64,000 nt of DNA from Bullera alba (taxonomy: Eukaryota; Basidiomycota; Tremellomycetes; Tremellales; Bulleraceae), in NCBI GenBank assembly GCA_001600095.1, contig BCIX01000001.1:7651198-7715197 (forward strand). Direction: 5' to 3'. The notes beneath the pieces were generated by a model. The model saw only the letters and a list, made by a program, of their open reading frames with translations. It was not told the DNA's origin and did no database searches. This document shows, piece by piece, positions 33,732 through 48,774 of the stretch (position 1 is the first letter of the stretch; every line of letters begins with the position of its first letter). A program made the translations under genes and the position numbers.

Positions 33732-36433
33732 TATGGACTGGACTACGGACTGGACTGAGGACTAGGATGACTATTAGGGGAGCGACCTGTGTTGTTCTTG
33801 GCGTACAGATTTGACAGTGAAGCAACAAGGGTCGCTCTTGGGATAGAGTTGGTAGGGAAGTTGTTGTAGGTGTGGTTGGTAAGCAGGTGTAGGCAGGTAT
33901 GCTCCCAAGGTGCTGGCGAAGTGGACAGCTGTGCTGTTGGGTGTGGTCTCGTAGTGGGTGATGGACCAGGAAGAGTTGGGCTGTCAGACAAGCAATGATA
34001 GCTAATGAATGGAAGCATAGGTCTCCAGCACCAGTGGTAGGTCTGGATTGAAATGTTAAAGAAGGTCTGCTGACAAAAAACCAGCCTTGGGTGGGTCAAA
34101 AGCGTCTTGTTGGGCTGTACGTACCCCGGGAGGAAGGCAATTCCTTCTGAGTCAGTTGCAGGCGCAGATGTTCGGTCAAGGAATACAAGCGGATGACTTG
34201 CCAATAGCAATTGGCAAGGCAAATCCAAGGAACACAAATGCGCACTGTATAGGCTGCAAGGTGTGGGCTAGTCCAAGTTCCTCTTCTTGGCCATGGTGAT
34301 GTTGGACATGCCCTTGGTGAGTCTACAGATCTGGACTGAAGATGAGGAGGTTGTTGTGGCAGCAGATGACCTACTTGTTCAGCATGTTTCTACAGTTGTG
34401 GTCCATGAGGTGTTGGATCAAACAATGCAAGCCCATGAGCAAGTCCAAATGGGCATGACCTTGTACTCAAACAAACTGTAGCAAGCCCGGCATGCGGTCT
34501 TCCACTCTTTACCCGTGGCAACACACAGAAGGTTATAGGTACCTTGTAAGTCAATCTTGGCAAAGCCCTTGCTGGCATTCAAAGTTGGTCCAGAAGGCTG
34601 CTGATGAGGGTAGCGGGTACCAATGCTTGATGATGAACTCATTGAGCTATCTGTGGTCCATATAGAGACATAGCAACTTGTCTTTGTTCTTGACAAAGAG
34701 TATGTGTTCTGCAACTGGGGACTTGGAGGGGTCAATGACATCTCTAGCTAGGTTGTTGTCCAGATACTTTTGCAATGCTTGATTGATATTCTTCTCTGAT
34801 AACCAGTCGATTGAACCGCATGGTAGTTGCTTGCCCTCTTTGATGGAGATCTGGTGCTCAAATGAGGGATGCTTCAGGGAACTTGTTGGCAAGCGTCTTG
34901 CAAAAGATGTCAAGGTACAAGTGGTACTTGAAGGGCATGTTAGTAGCGTCCTCTGGATTGGTAGTGGGTGGTTTTGTCGCACAGGCAAGCATTGTTAGCC
35001 CTCTGTGTTGCTGAAGATGCATAGTGGGGTTGGTCTATCGTGTCCAGTTGATAGCCAGGTTGCGCCTTCTGCAAGGATGTGCTTAGCACGCCCAGGAAGG
35101 CATCCAGCTTGGTGGCAAGGGCATGTACCAATAAGCTTTGAAAAGTTGACACTGCCTAAGCAGAAGGATTGCTTTGTGCACTGTGCTGGCGCTCTGCCAC
35201 CATTGAACATGGTGAGGTGCATTGGTCTTTGAGGGTTGAGGGGTATACCCTCTATTTTTGCAGCCAATAAGGAGCCTGGAGCAGTTTTCAATGACATACA
35301 AAGCCTCATGGCAGTATAGGCAGATTTTGTTGTTCTTTCTTGGCCTTTGGTATTCTGGTGGAGTCAATAGTCCGGCTGATGGCTTGCCATAGTGTACAGT
35401 ATTGAGATTCTTGGTTTCTACCAGATTGGCGTGTTGCAAGATCAAGTATGACCAGTGTTGGTCTGGACCCCAAAGCACCAGAAGAGTTGGAGGTCTTTGG
35501 GTGAGAGTAGCTAGAGTTTGACAGGCAACTAAAGTTTTGCTAGCTTGGGGTAGCCTGGTTCTGTAGTTCAATTGCCTTGCTCAATTTGTCTTTTGATGAG
35601 ATCACAAGTCAATTTGGATAGCTTGGTCCTGCAGTTCCTTGAGTGAGTGAAACTCGCCTGCTCAGGAACTTTGCGCTTGATAGGTTCTTCAAGGATGTCC
35701 CTCCTTGAATTGTGTTGCTTGGACCGTCCTGTTCCACTTGACCAACATTGCAAGGCACATGAACTTAGCCTTGTAAGAAGCACCTGAGACCTTCTGTTGG
35801 AGTGTATGTATACAGACAGCTGTTACTTGGTGGTGGCAACATTATCTGGGTTGCCCAAGGTGGAATAAAGCTCTTTGGCAAATAGATAGCTCAAACGTTT
35901 TGAAGAAGGTTGGATCTGGTTTGGCCAGGGTTAATGGTTGGAACCAGTGGAATGCAGTGTCTCAAAGAAAGGATCCAGCATAGATGATCTTCGATAGCTC
36001 AATAGGGAATCTGCTGGATTCAGGGTAGTAACCATGATATGACAACTTGGATGAGGAAACCTGTGAGTTTGGATTGTTGACCATGGTAGTAGCCTTGGCT
36101 GGCAAGCATAGGTTTCCTGAACAACTTGCTGGTGGGAACGGTCTGGTCGAAGCAGGGCTTGGTGCTTGGTCAGCCTACCTTGGCTGAAAATCAAGTGTTT
36201 CAAATTGGGTGTTCATTCTGGGTAACAGGTTTGCCAACTTGAACTTGAAGATTCTGGATTGATTGGTCGGCTGCTGAGCGCTGCATAGTCATAACTGCTA
36301 GGTTGACCTCCAAAGGTTGCGATTTATTGCTGGCTGGCATTATTGGGAGGTGCCATAATGGGCAAAGGTATCATTGACTGAGGAAGTCAACCAGATGATC
36401 AAGCGCCAGCAGCAAAGAAACAACAGTATAGAC

Positions 36434-36719
36434 TGTTACAACTCACATCCATCGATGGCTGGAGATTGATGGCAAGTCATAGGCAACAGTCATACAAGCA
36501 AGCTTGGGTAATATCAAAAGAACATCACGTGCTGACTGGGGAACTTGATTGTGCAAACTGGATAAAGAGGGAACCTGCTGACTGAAGGAACTTGGAAGGA
36601 TCTGTCAATCAAGCAAAGTCAAGTAAGTAGGCTTCAAGAAAGTAACTACCTGACAAATTGATCCTTGGAAGAAGGATCCAGAGATACATACCACTATGGA
36701 CTTATGGAATAAATAGACA
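36434..36719 (-). repeat. LTR copy B (5' LTR of the gypsy relic)
   Basis: On the minus strand it starts TGTCTATTTATTCC and ends AGTTGTAACA. Same block order as copy A with scattered substitutions and indels. No clean target-site duplication: CAAGC left of copy A recurs two bases beyond copy B. Confidence 0.7.
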
Positions 36720-37840
36720 ATCAAGCCGTGCTGTCTCCTTACTCAAAGTCCTGTGTTACCAATACAAGTGGAGGTGTTGCCAAGACACAGAGACATCCTC
36801 AGGCCCTTGTCCTGCGGGGTGAAACCTTCTGGATAGATGTGTTGCCCATACATTAAAGCTCATTGTCATGATTCTGTATTGATGTGCTTGCTATCTGCTC
36901 TATCCAAAATCTGGCATTTGCCGGATCAATCCCGCTGTCTTGGTTGCCGGGAACCGGAAGTCTAGACTCACTTTGTGATCTGGAGACGGAATTCTCGTCC
37001 AGGTCTGGACTCTGCACAGCGCTTGGAGATTCATGGCCCAGGATTTTGTATAAGATAGGACCTCAGCAATCCAAGATCTTAGTTCCCACCGCATAGCATT
37101 TTGTAGTCATATAGTCAGCTTGTAGACCATTGCACTTCTACATCTCTTGATCTTGCTCTATTCTCAACTCTTGACACCTTGTACCCCTCTTCTTGCGCGG
37201 ATTCCCTTAGTGGGCCCCACTTTGTGACATCCCAGCCTACGGTTCTTGACACTCATGGTCACAGACACTTCAGGTCATGGGTCTGTGTTGTCAACACACC
37301 CAATCAAAATCTGGCGTGTTGCCAACACATCTAAGCTTGGCAAACTGTGAAGAAAGACAAGGATTGGGTTTTGACTTGAGTGGGGTTGTTGTACAATGTC
37401 CATGACCAGGGTCATGGTCTCCATATAGTCCCAAGATTGACATTTATCAGAGTGGTCATGAACCATGGACCAGCTCCTGACAAGATAGCCAGTCCGCATC
37501 ATTATGACTCTTACAGTAGACAGTAGTATGTTTCACAGTGTTGGAGCTGCGCCATGCAAGCTGTTCAGTAGCGCCACTTTTGCCAGCCCACTTCCCGCTT
37601 GCAACCTGCTTCCAAATTCCAAGCAGCCGTCACAGGAGTGTGGTCCAATGCGCAAGATCACTATGGGTTGGGTGCATTTAGGCAATGTCAAGTCTGATGT
37701 AAAAGCGGGATACAGTCACCTTGGTCTTGATCTTTACATCTTTTGTCACATCCCTGCATGTGCCATAGCGGATTCAACCAAGCCACCTGCGGACTTCAGT
37801 ACTTCAGTCTTTCTGTACTCAAGCTTGATAGGACTCTGCA
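36720..37840. other. Decayed repeat sequence
   Basis: No gene. The stretch 37390-37500 (TGTCCATGACCAGGGTCATGG ... GTCATGAACC ... CAGCTCCTGACAAG) is repeated in diverged form at ~38495-38605, so this is another piece of repetitive element. Confidence 0.45.
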
Positions 37841-38104
37841 TGTCTATAAGTAAATAGCTTCATGCTTTGATCCTTTCTCCAAGGACCAAATTATCGTAAA
37901 TTACTTGGCTCAAGCCCACTTGCCTTTGCTTTTTGCAACTAACATCCTTCTGGGCGCAAGCAGACCCTCCTCCCTCTTTTTTGACACTGGATCAAGTTTG
38001 TCAGTCTAATGATGTAGCTTTCCAAATCCTCTCCAAGCCTCTCCTACAACCGTTGTCTTCCACTTCTCCCAATATTTGGGGTTTCTTGGGATCAGGCCGT
38101 AACA
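37841..38104 (+). repeat. LTR copy D (inverted relative to A-C)
   Basis: On the plus strand it runs from TGTCTATAAGTAAATAGC to GGCCGTAACA, the reverse complement of the layout in A-C. It shares the GATCC...CCAAGGA and CTTGCCTTTGCT blocks (reverse complement of the A/B blocks). Confidence 0.68.
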
Positions 38105-38259
38105 TCTCTTCTGTTTGACCTTTGACATGCAGTCTGCTTCTTTTCCTTCCAATACTACTCCGAGAGTCGCTTGATGGTCGATAAGTCAGAAGCGCAAGCA
38201 GGCTGCATGATAGATTGGACAAGGCAACAGAGTTGAGGTCTGAGGTGAGGGCTGAGCAC

Positions 38260-38477
38260 TGTCACAACCTGCATCCAAGGAAGCCTGGAGGTTGGTGGCA
38301 AGTGGAAGGCAACGGTTGTACTAGCGAGCTTGGGTGATATCAGAAGGATATCACCTAATAACTGGTGAACTTGATCAAGAGACTCAGTCAAGAGAGAACT
38401 AGTTGACTGAAGGGAGCTCGGAAGGATCTGATGAGCAAGCAAAGTCAAGTAGGCTTGAGAGAGTAACGGTTAGGACA
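38260..38477 (-). repeat. LTR copy C (truncated)
   Basis: Plus-strand TGTCACAACCTGCATCC through AGCAAGCAAAGTCAAG and GAGAGAGTAACGG. The remainder of the LTR (the GATCCTTGG block and TATA end) is missing. Opposite in orientation to copy D, 155 bp away. Confidence 0.65.
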
Positions 38478-39600
38478 GGGTCTACCTTGAGTAGTGCTGT
38501 TGTACCATGTTCATGACCCAAAGAACAAGGGTCATGATCTCGATATGGTTTCGACATTGGCTTTGTCAGAGTGGTCATGGACCGGCTCCTGACAAGCAGG
38601 CCATGAGGTGAGTGGGTCAAGATGTCAAAGTGGAGGCCAAAGGTGGAGCTTGAGTGAAGGTGGGCAAATGCATTGGGTGCCATAGGATAGTCTCTGGGGT
38701 GACAAGCAGCCATGGTTCCGAGTTGTGATTGCAAGTGGTCAATGATATAAACACTCCTGGCAGAATGTTTGCTTCTTGGTCCCATTTGAGGCGGCGGATA
38801 CGGGGGGATCTGAGTGGGCTAACGGTACTAGCATATCTCCCAGTCTTAAGTTACGGTACCGAATTGCCCCACTACAGCACAAGCACAGTACCTGGATTCA
38901 GCAAGACAATCCATGTCACCCACCAACTTTGCTGAGATAGGCTCGAGCACCCGAAGATGCTAGGCTCCCCAAACAGACCCCTTAATATCGACTCTGTCTG
39001 ATTTGAGCTTGAGAATGCCTGGGCGGGGATCTGCACTAGTGTGCTGCAACAACAAGTACTTGTACTACTTGGTTTGAATATGAGTGAGAACGGACCAGGG
39101 TCCCCAATGTCAACGGGCAATAGTTGGTCTCATCCTGTCTCATCCCCCATCTTCACTTGCCTTGGCTGGTCCGCCTTGATCATTTATGATAGTCATCTCC
39201 AAGCTGCACTTCCTCATCTCCTCAAAGTCATGTGCACCAATTCCAGTGGTAGCACTTCATCTTTTCGAGACTCGATAACAGAGAACCACGGCTTGTCCCT
39301 GAGGCATTATACCATGTCTGGTCGACAATCCCAGCCTTGGTTTGCTTGTGACGCTGCCCAAGAACTGGCATTCTGGTGTCAGCAAGGATCGACTCAAGTT
39401 GGACATAGAAGGGAAAGGATGATGCACCACTGTCGAAACCTGCGCTGCTCTTAGCCTCAGCTTTGTCCAGGTTGGCCCTTTTCCTGTTCATTGCTCCTTT
39501 GCTGGCTCGCGACCTGAGCGATCCACCATCTTGTGTGCGCTTGTTTTATGGATCGTGATAGATGTACTCACTCTATTTGTTTTGGTAGCGTGCCTGCCTT
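38478..39600. other. Decayed repeat sequence
   Basis: No intact frame or known domain. Contains the second copy of the 37390-37500 repeat. Short frames near 39041-39454 have no family support. Confidence 0.45.
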
Positions 39601-40260
39601 TCATGTTGCCTTGACCTGAGCGCCGTGAGAGTAAGCGGTGCCATTCCTTATCCGACTATCCCATTCCATCTTGACAAGATCAACAACCTTGGCTCGAGTC
39701 AAAGTCCGCTTATCCATCTCCAAAAGCAGCTTTTTCTGCTGCTCGAACGAGGCGGGTAATGCCACAGTGAGCCAGAAGACCTCCAACTCCTCTGTAGGGA
39801 CTATCTTGGTGTTCTTGAGTTCTATGACCGCCGACCGCATCTTGGCCATATGCGGCAATGGATCCTCATACTTGGGTATACTGAAACGCCAGAGAAGCCC
39901 GCACAGCTCCCACTCGCGGGCACGAGTGGGGACTGAGTAGGTTGAATTGAGATGCGACCATATCAGGTCAGGGCGGCTAGGCTTGCGGGCCAGAGCGGAC
40001 GTAGGTATGTCCCCGAGAACCTTGTCGGAGACTGAGAGAAGTAATGCGGCCGCACAGTGCTTGTTGAGTCTTAGTTCCTATGTTGTGACCGACTGAGTTG
40101 GGTCCTGATCCAGGTACACGTCGAGATCGTGGAGCTCTAGGTAGCAAAGAATCAGAGTCGACCATGTGGCGTAGTTTGCTGAGCTGTCCAACAGGGGCAC
40201 ACGTTGAAGGGTTTCGGCGCTGCTCGAAAAGTCGCACTCGTCGCTCATGGTATCGCTCAT
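39601..40260 (-). mobile_element. Copia-type gag relic with one in-frame stop
   Basis: From ATG 40260 the frame encodes a copia gag N-terminus (VPLLDSSANYATWSTLILCYLEL...) until TAG at 40080-40078, then continues in the same frame to 39601 with ARKPSRPDLIWSHLNSTYS and LTVALPASFEQQKKLLLEMD. It shares the PDLIWSHL motif and domain order with the + strand gag at 31133-31810. It is a pseudogene by one nonsense codon plus loss of everything downstream. Confidence 0.75.
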
Positions 40261-41529
40261 ATCGATGTCTATTGCAGTCGATCGGGTCTTCCTAATTGAC
40301 AGTCAGTGACAGTACGACTAGATATTGTACAGAACGGCGATACCTTGCGTGTTGAGGTGGCCTCGGGGACTTCGCTTGTCAGACTAGGGGAATAGGTTAG
40401 CCTGAGTTGACCTTCATGCACAAGAGATGCAACTCACGAAGTCGGCGGTAAACTCCTCCCTGAACCAGCAGGACGGGGCACAGTGCGAGCGCAGTGACTG
40501 AATGTAGCAGAGTTGGATGGCGCAGACTCTCCGTAAGTGATGTGCAGATGCAGCTGTGCAGCTCTGTTGCGAGCGTTGAATAGCCCTTTGAAACACAAGG
40601 CTGAATGATGTGTTCTAGAGATGACAATCTACCAGGGGGGACCTCTATAGAAGCGATGTTGATTGTGGGTGGGTCCAAAGTAGTAGCGGATCGGATCACT
40701 GGATCGGTAGAGGCGAGCTGGGTTCAGTGATGAGCGAGTGTAGTTTTGACTGGTACCGGGAAATCCCCCAGGATGCCGGAAGTACAGCGATGATCGAGGA
40801 GTGCTGTCACGACAGGCAAGCTGACTCGCGCTGCAGCTGGCGTATCGAAACGACAGGAAGAGGCTCGACCAGGCTCGACCGCAGTTGGCGCGACTGGATG
40901 TCCTTGGTGTGCAAGTCAGGAGCAACGGATCGAAACAGTCGCGGGTCGTAGTCCAGGCGCTGTTGATATGAAGGGGGCGGTCCAGCAGCTTGGGAAGGAT
41001 TGTCACCCCGAGAAGTATGGCAGCCCGCCAACGCTTCCTCGACTGTCGATGTACGGAAGCTGTCAAGATTCAAGAAGCAGGTCGACCCCTGTAACTACGG
41101 ACCAGCAGTGACTAGTTAATCTCAGCTCAGAGGTTTCATGAGGACATGACATGCTGTTCGATCTTTGGGTTGAATTACGTAAATAGTTTTGAGCATCGTC
41201 TGCCCAGGTCAGCATGGCCTTTAGCGGCTCAGCCTTGAGCACTTGAGTCTTGAAACTCCACCGCTTTCATCTCGCCTGGCATGCGTGCGTGGCTGACCTG
41301 AAGTATCCGACAAAACAGTCACGCCGGGAACGGAGTTGGAAGCAGAGCCCGTCATCGCACTCGCAGAGGAATGCGACAAATGAGCGGTGGAGACGAAGCA
41401 GAGGTCCTCGAGAGCACGTAAGACGGTCATGCTCTTCAGGACGTTGATTGTGATACGAGTACATGACCAGGATCCAGTTGCTTGGTGCAGGTATTGATAC
41501 ATACAGAGGTTCGAATGTCGACATGACAG
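40261..41529. other. Right margin of the transposon island
   Basis: 1.27 kb without a supported gene. 40300-41050 probably is the leader/LTR of the minus-strand copia relic. Two small minus-strand frames at 41221-41524 have no start context or similarity that could be recognised. Confidence 0.4.
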
Positions 41530-45794
<4,265 letters not shown>

Positions 45795-46035
45795 TTTGGG
45801 GTGTGTTGACTGTTGGGAATGAAATGCTAAGCCGTAGAGTGAAGTCGATATTGAGTCAATATGCTCTGAACACCTAGAAATAGAGGCACCGACACGGGCG
45901 GCCTGCCATGTTTGCCACCCAAGCGAGAGCCAAAATCCCACGTCAGCACGTCTCCCTTGATACGGTCGGTATACAAGATGCATGTCAGAGCTGGCTATGA
46001 CTACTCTGTCGAGGTATAAACTGAAAAGCCGTCAC

Positions 46036-48238
46036 TTAGGCAGCGTCGGTGACTAGCAAACCTCAATCAGCTCAGAGACGACAATGATAGAGACGATGCT
46101 AGACTCACCGCAACCCTGACTAGCATCCGACACCAGTCGAGCGTACTTGAGAAGTGTACCCTGAGATACCTTGAGGGGAGGTGCGACCCATTTCGCTTTT
46201 CGCTGTGCCATCTCTTCGTCGGAGACCTCGACAGAGATAGTGTTGGCCACGGCATCAATGTGAATGACATCGCCGTCCTGTACCAGCGCGATAGGCCCTC
46301 CGACCTGAGCCTCAGGGACGACATGTCCGACGACGAAACCGTGAGAACTGATTGAATCAGCATCGATTCTGGTATAACCGCCCGGTGACTCACCCGCCAC
46401 TGAATCTACCATCCGTGACGCAAGCAACGTCATATCCGAGCCCAGCACCCATGATCAAACTCGTTGGCTTGAGCATTTCGGGCATGCCAGGACCACCTTG
46501 TGGACCGAGATATCGCAGAACAACGACAGTCTTCTCTCCCTGCTTGATCGATCCGCTCTCGACCGCCTTGACAAAGCCTTCCTCGTCGTCAAAGGCCCGG
46601 CACTTGCCAGTGAAGCGCAAACCTTCTTTTCCGGTGATCTTCGACACTGAGCCCCCAGGAGCCAAATTGCCTCGCAGGATCCTGTTTCGAGTCAGCGGTC
46701 TCGGACAAGTCATGGAAGACAGACCCACGTACCTGATGTGTCCAGTCTCCTTGATTGGGTTCTGAGGTGTTCGGATGACGTCTTGACCTTCCCACTTGCT
46801 GCCGTACTTTGACATCCATCGGTCGCAGTTCTCCCCGAGTGTACGTCCAGTCACAGTCATTCCTTCTCCAGTCATGATACCCAATTTAATGAGGTAGTGG
46901 ATGACGCTGGGAATACCTCCGATCCTGTTGATATCCTCCATAACATACTTTCCACTTGGCTTTAGATCCGCAAGGAATGGGACTCGATCCGAGACGCTCT
47001 GGAAGTCGTCGATGGTGAGAGAGATGCCGACAGAATGAGCCATAGCGATCAAATGCAGGACCGCGTTGGTAGAACCACCGAGAGCCATGGTAAGGGCCTG
47101 AAGCGGAGTCAGCGGTAGTCATACATACAGCACATACCATTGCATTTTCGAAAGCTGCACGAGTCATGATGTCCCGAGGCAAGATGTTCTTCTCGAGTAG
47201 GTTTCGCATGTAGTCACCGACGGAGTCGGCTTCTGTCTGCTTTTCAGGGTACTCCGCTGGGAAGGACGATGATCCTGGCAAAGCCATTCCCAGTGCCTCA
47301 ATTGCCGACGCCATGGTGTTTGCGGTGTACATCTGTGGGCGTCAGTGACAGCTGGATTAATTTACTCACTCCTCCGCACGCGCCTGGCCCGGGACAAGCA
47401 TTTCTGACCGTCTCATATCGGATCTTCTCCGCTTCCTCGGTCTGACCCATCTGCAGATATCTTCCGTAACTCTGGAACGCAGACACGATGTCCAGAACCT
47501 CTTTAGGCCTTCCGTCAGACCCGCCACCACACGATCCGGGGCGGATTGTTCCTCCGTATACCATCATACCAGGTCGGTTCAGTCTACCCAAGGCGATCAG
47601 AGTTCCAGGCATATTTTTGTCACAGCCAGGAATGACGACCATTCCGTCCAGCCAGTGTCCACCGGCAGCGGTTTCCACCTGATCCGCGATGAGGTCTCGG
47701 GATTGAAGAGAATAAGACACTGGGATCAGCAATGCCTCTACGTGGTTCACCCACTTCCGCGTGTTCCCATGCTAATACCATCCGATACACCGACAGTACC
47801 GAATTGATAGCCGACGAGACCAGCTTTATGAATAGACTGTTTTACTTTCTGGCCGAGAGCGAGTAGGTGTCGATTACATGGGTTTCCCTCGTACCTGTGA
47901 GCTCTCAGTATAGACCTCTAAGTATAGACCTCTAGCCTTGTTGGGCCAATTGGGCGGGTATACGCACCAGACACTGGCCACTCCCACCATGGCTTTTTGA
48001 AGATCCGCATCTGTCTCAATGCCCTCGGTTGCGTACAACATCGCCTGATGACATGATCAGTGATGCACACCGTATCTGACCATCTTTAGCCCACCTGAGA
48101 AGCACCTTGTGCCTTGGGCACAGTCACGGTTCTAGAATACCGGTTGATTGGCTCCGCCTGTGTCGAGGTTGAAGAGTGCATTTTGCGGCTGGCAATACCC
48201 CTGAGAGCGCTGCGGGAGATCGAACGGGAGGAGAGCAT
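46036..48238 (-). CDS. ILV3: Dihydroxy-acid dehydratase, mitochondrial
   Basis: Nine exons (48238-48095, 48044-47968, 47894-47755, 47719-47370, 47332-47138, 47097-46733, 46681-46394, 46347-46109, 46052-46036); 604 residues. It catalyses the fourth step of valine/isoleucine synthesis, dehydrating dihydroxy-acids in mitochondria with an Fe-S cluster. The presequence is Ser/Arg-rich ([19 protein letters not shown]). Cluster and active-site signatures are [30 protein letters not shown] and [10 protein letters not shown] with [13 protein letters not shown]. The last exon is only 17 nt and yields the usual ...VTDA end. Intron 2 is longer than its neighbours because it holds a perfect 14-bp tandem duplication. 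Confidence 0.95.
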
Positions 48239-48774
48239 TATCCACGCCAGGACAGCCTTATGAGACTCGCTGGGATGGGCGAGTGTTGATGTATAGCGAT
48301 TGGAAGACGGTATAAGATGTGTCCAATCAGACCTAGCGTATGACCGTTGGCAGCTGATCTGAGTCGAAATATCTCGAGAGAAACCGTGAGTAAACAACTA
48401 CAATGCGGTGGATCCCGCCTGCTGTCATGGAGTATCACCGTGAGAAACCATACACCGTGGGCGGTGCGTTGAGCGTTCAGCGACGCAGCGTTCTCGTCGA
48501 GCACGCTGGATTGGTAAAGCACTATACTTGCGCGCCATCTCGAACCCAACGATCTCCTCTGCGTCGAGATCAAGCACGGTGAAGTTCTGGCTTTGCTTTT
48601 CGACCACCTCTGCCATTCTCTTGGATTGCGCCCTACTTGAGTTACTCAATTCGACAAACAAACCCCAACTATATTCGGAGATAAAGCAGCTATTGCTAGC
48701 TCCATTACCTTCGGCCCCTGGGCCCCAATCGTCTCCCTCGGTTGGGCATCCATGAATACATCACTCGGCAAACC
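48239..48774. promoter_or_regulatory. Shared divergent promoter, ILV3 / COG8
   Basis: 536 bp between divergent starts. No splice-supported coding frame. No recognised operator. Confidence 0.5.

Larger units (their letters stand above)
33467..36719 (-). mobile_element. Ty3/gypsy retrotransposon relic, minus-strand coding
   Basis: Internal sequence between two similar ~270-290 bp LTRs (33467-33731 and 36434-36719). Reading on the minus strand, a gag-like region (~36200-35100) includes a nucleocapsid knuckle CLYCHEALYVIENC in which the zinc-binding His is Tyr. The reverse-transcriptase entrance follows at ~34990-34450 (GSIDWLSEKNINQALQKYLD, DPSKSPVAEHILFVKNKD, then FAKIDLQGTYNLL and GKEWKTAC) and is split across frames. 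The catalytic YxDD core, RNase H and integrase are absent. The copy is clearly non-functional. Confidence 0.78.

Noticed and set aside
33462..36726. 5-bp target-site duplication CAAGC around the gypsy relic
   Set aside because: The right-hand copy lies two bases beyond the LTR end, so it cannot be called a true duplication.
41221..41524. Two minus-strand frames of 85-93 codons downstream of PRP22
   Set aside because: No recognisable domain, overlapping frames, and position in the transposon margin.
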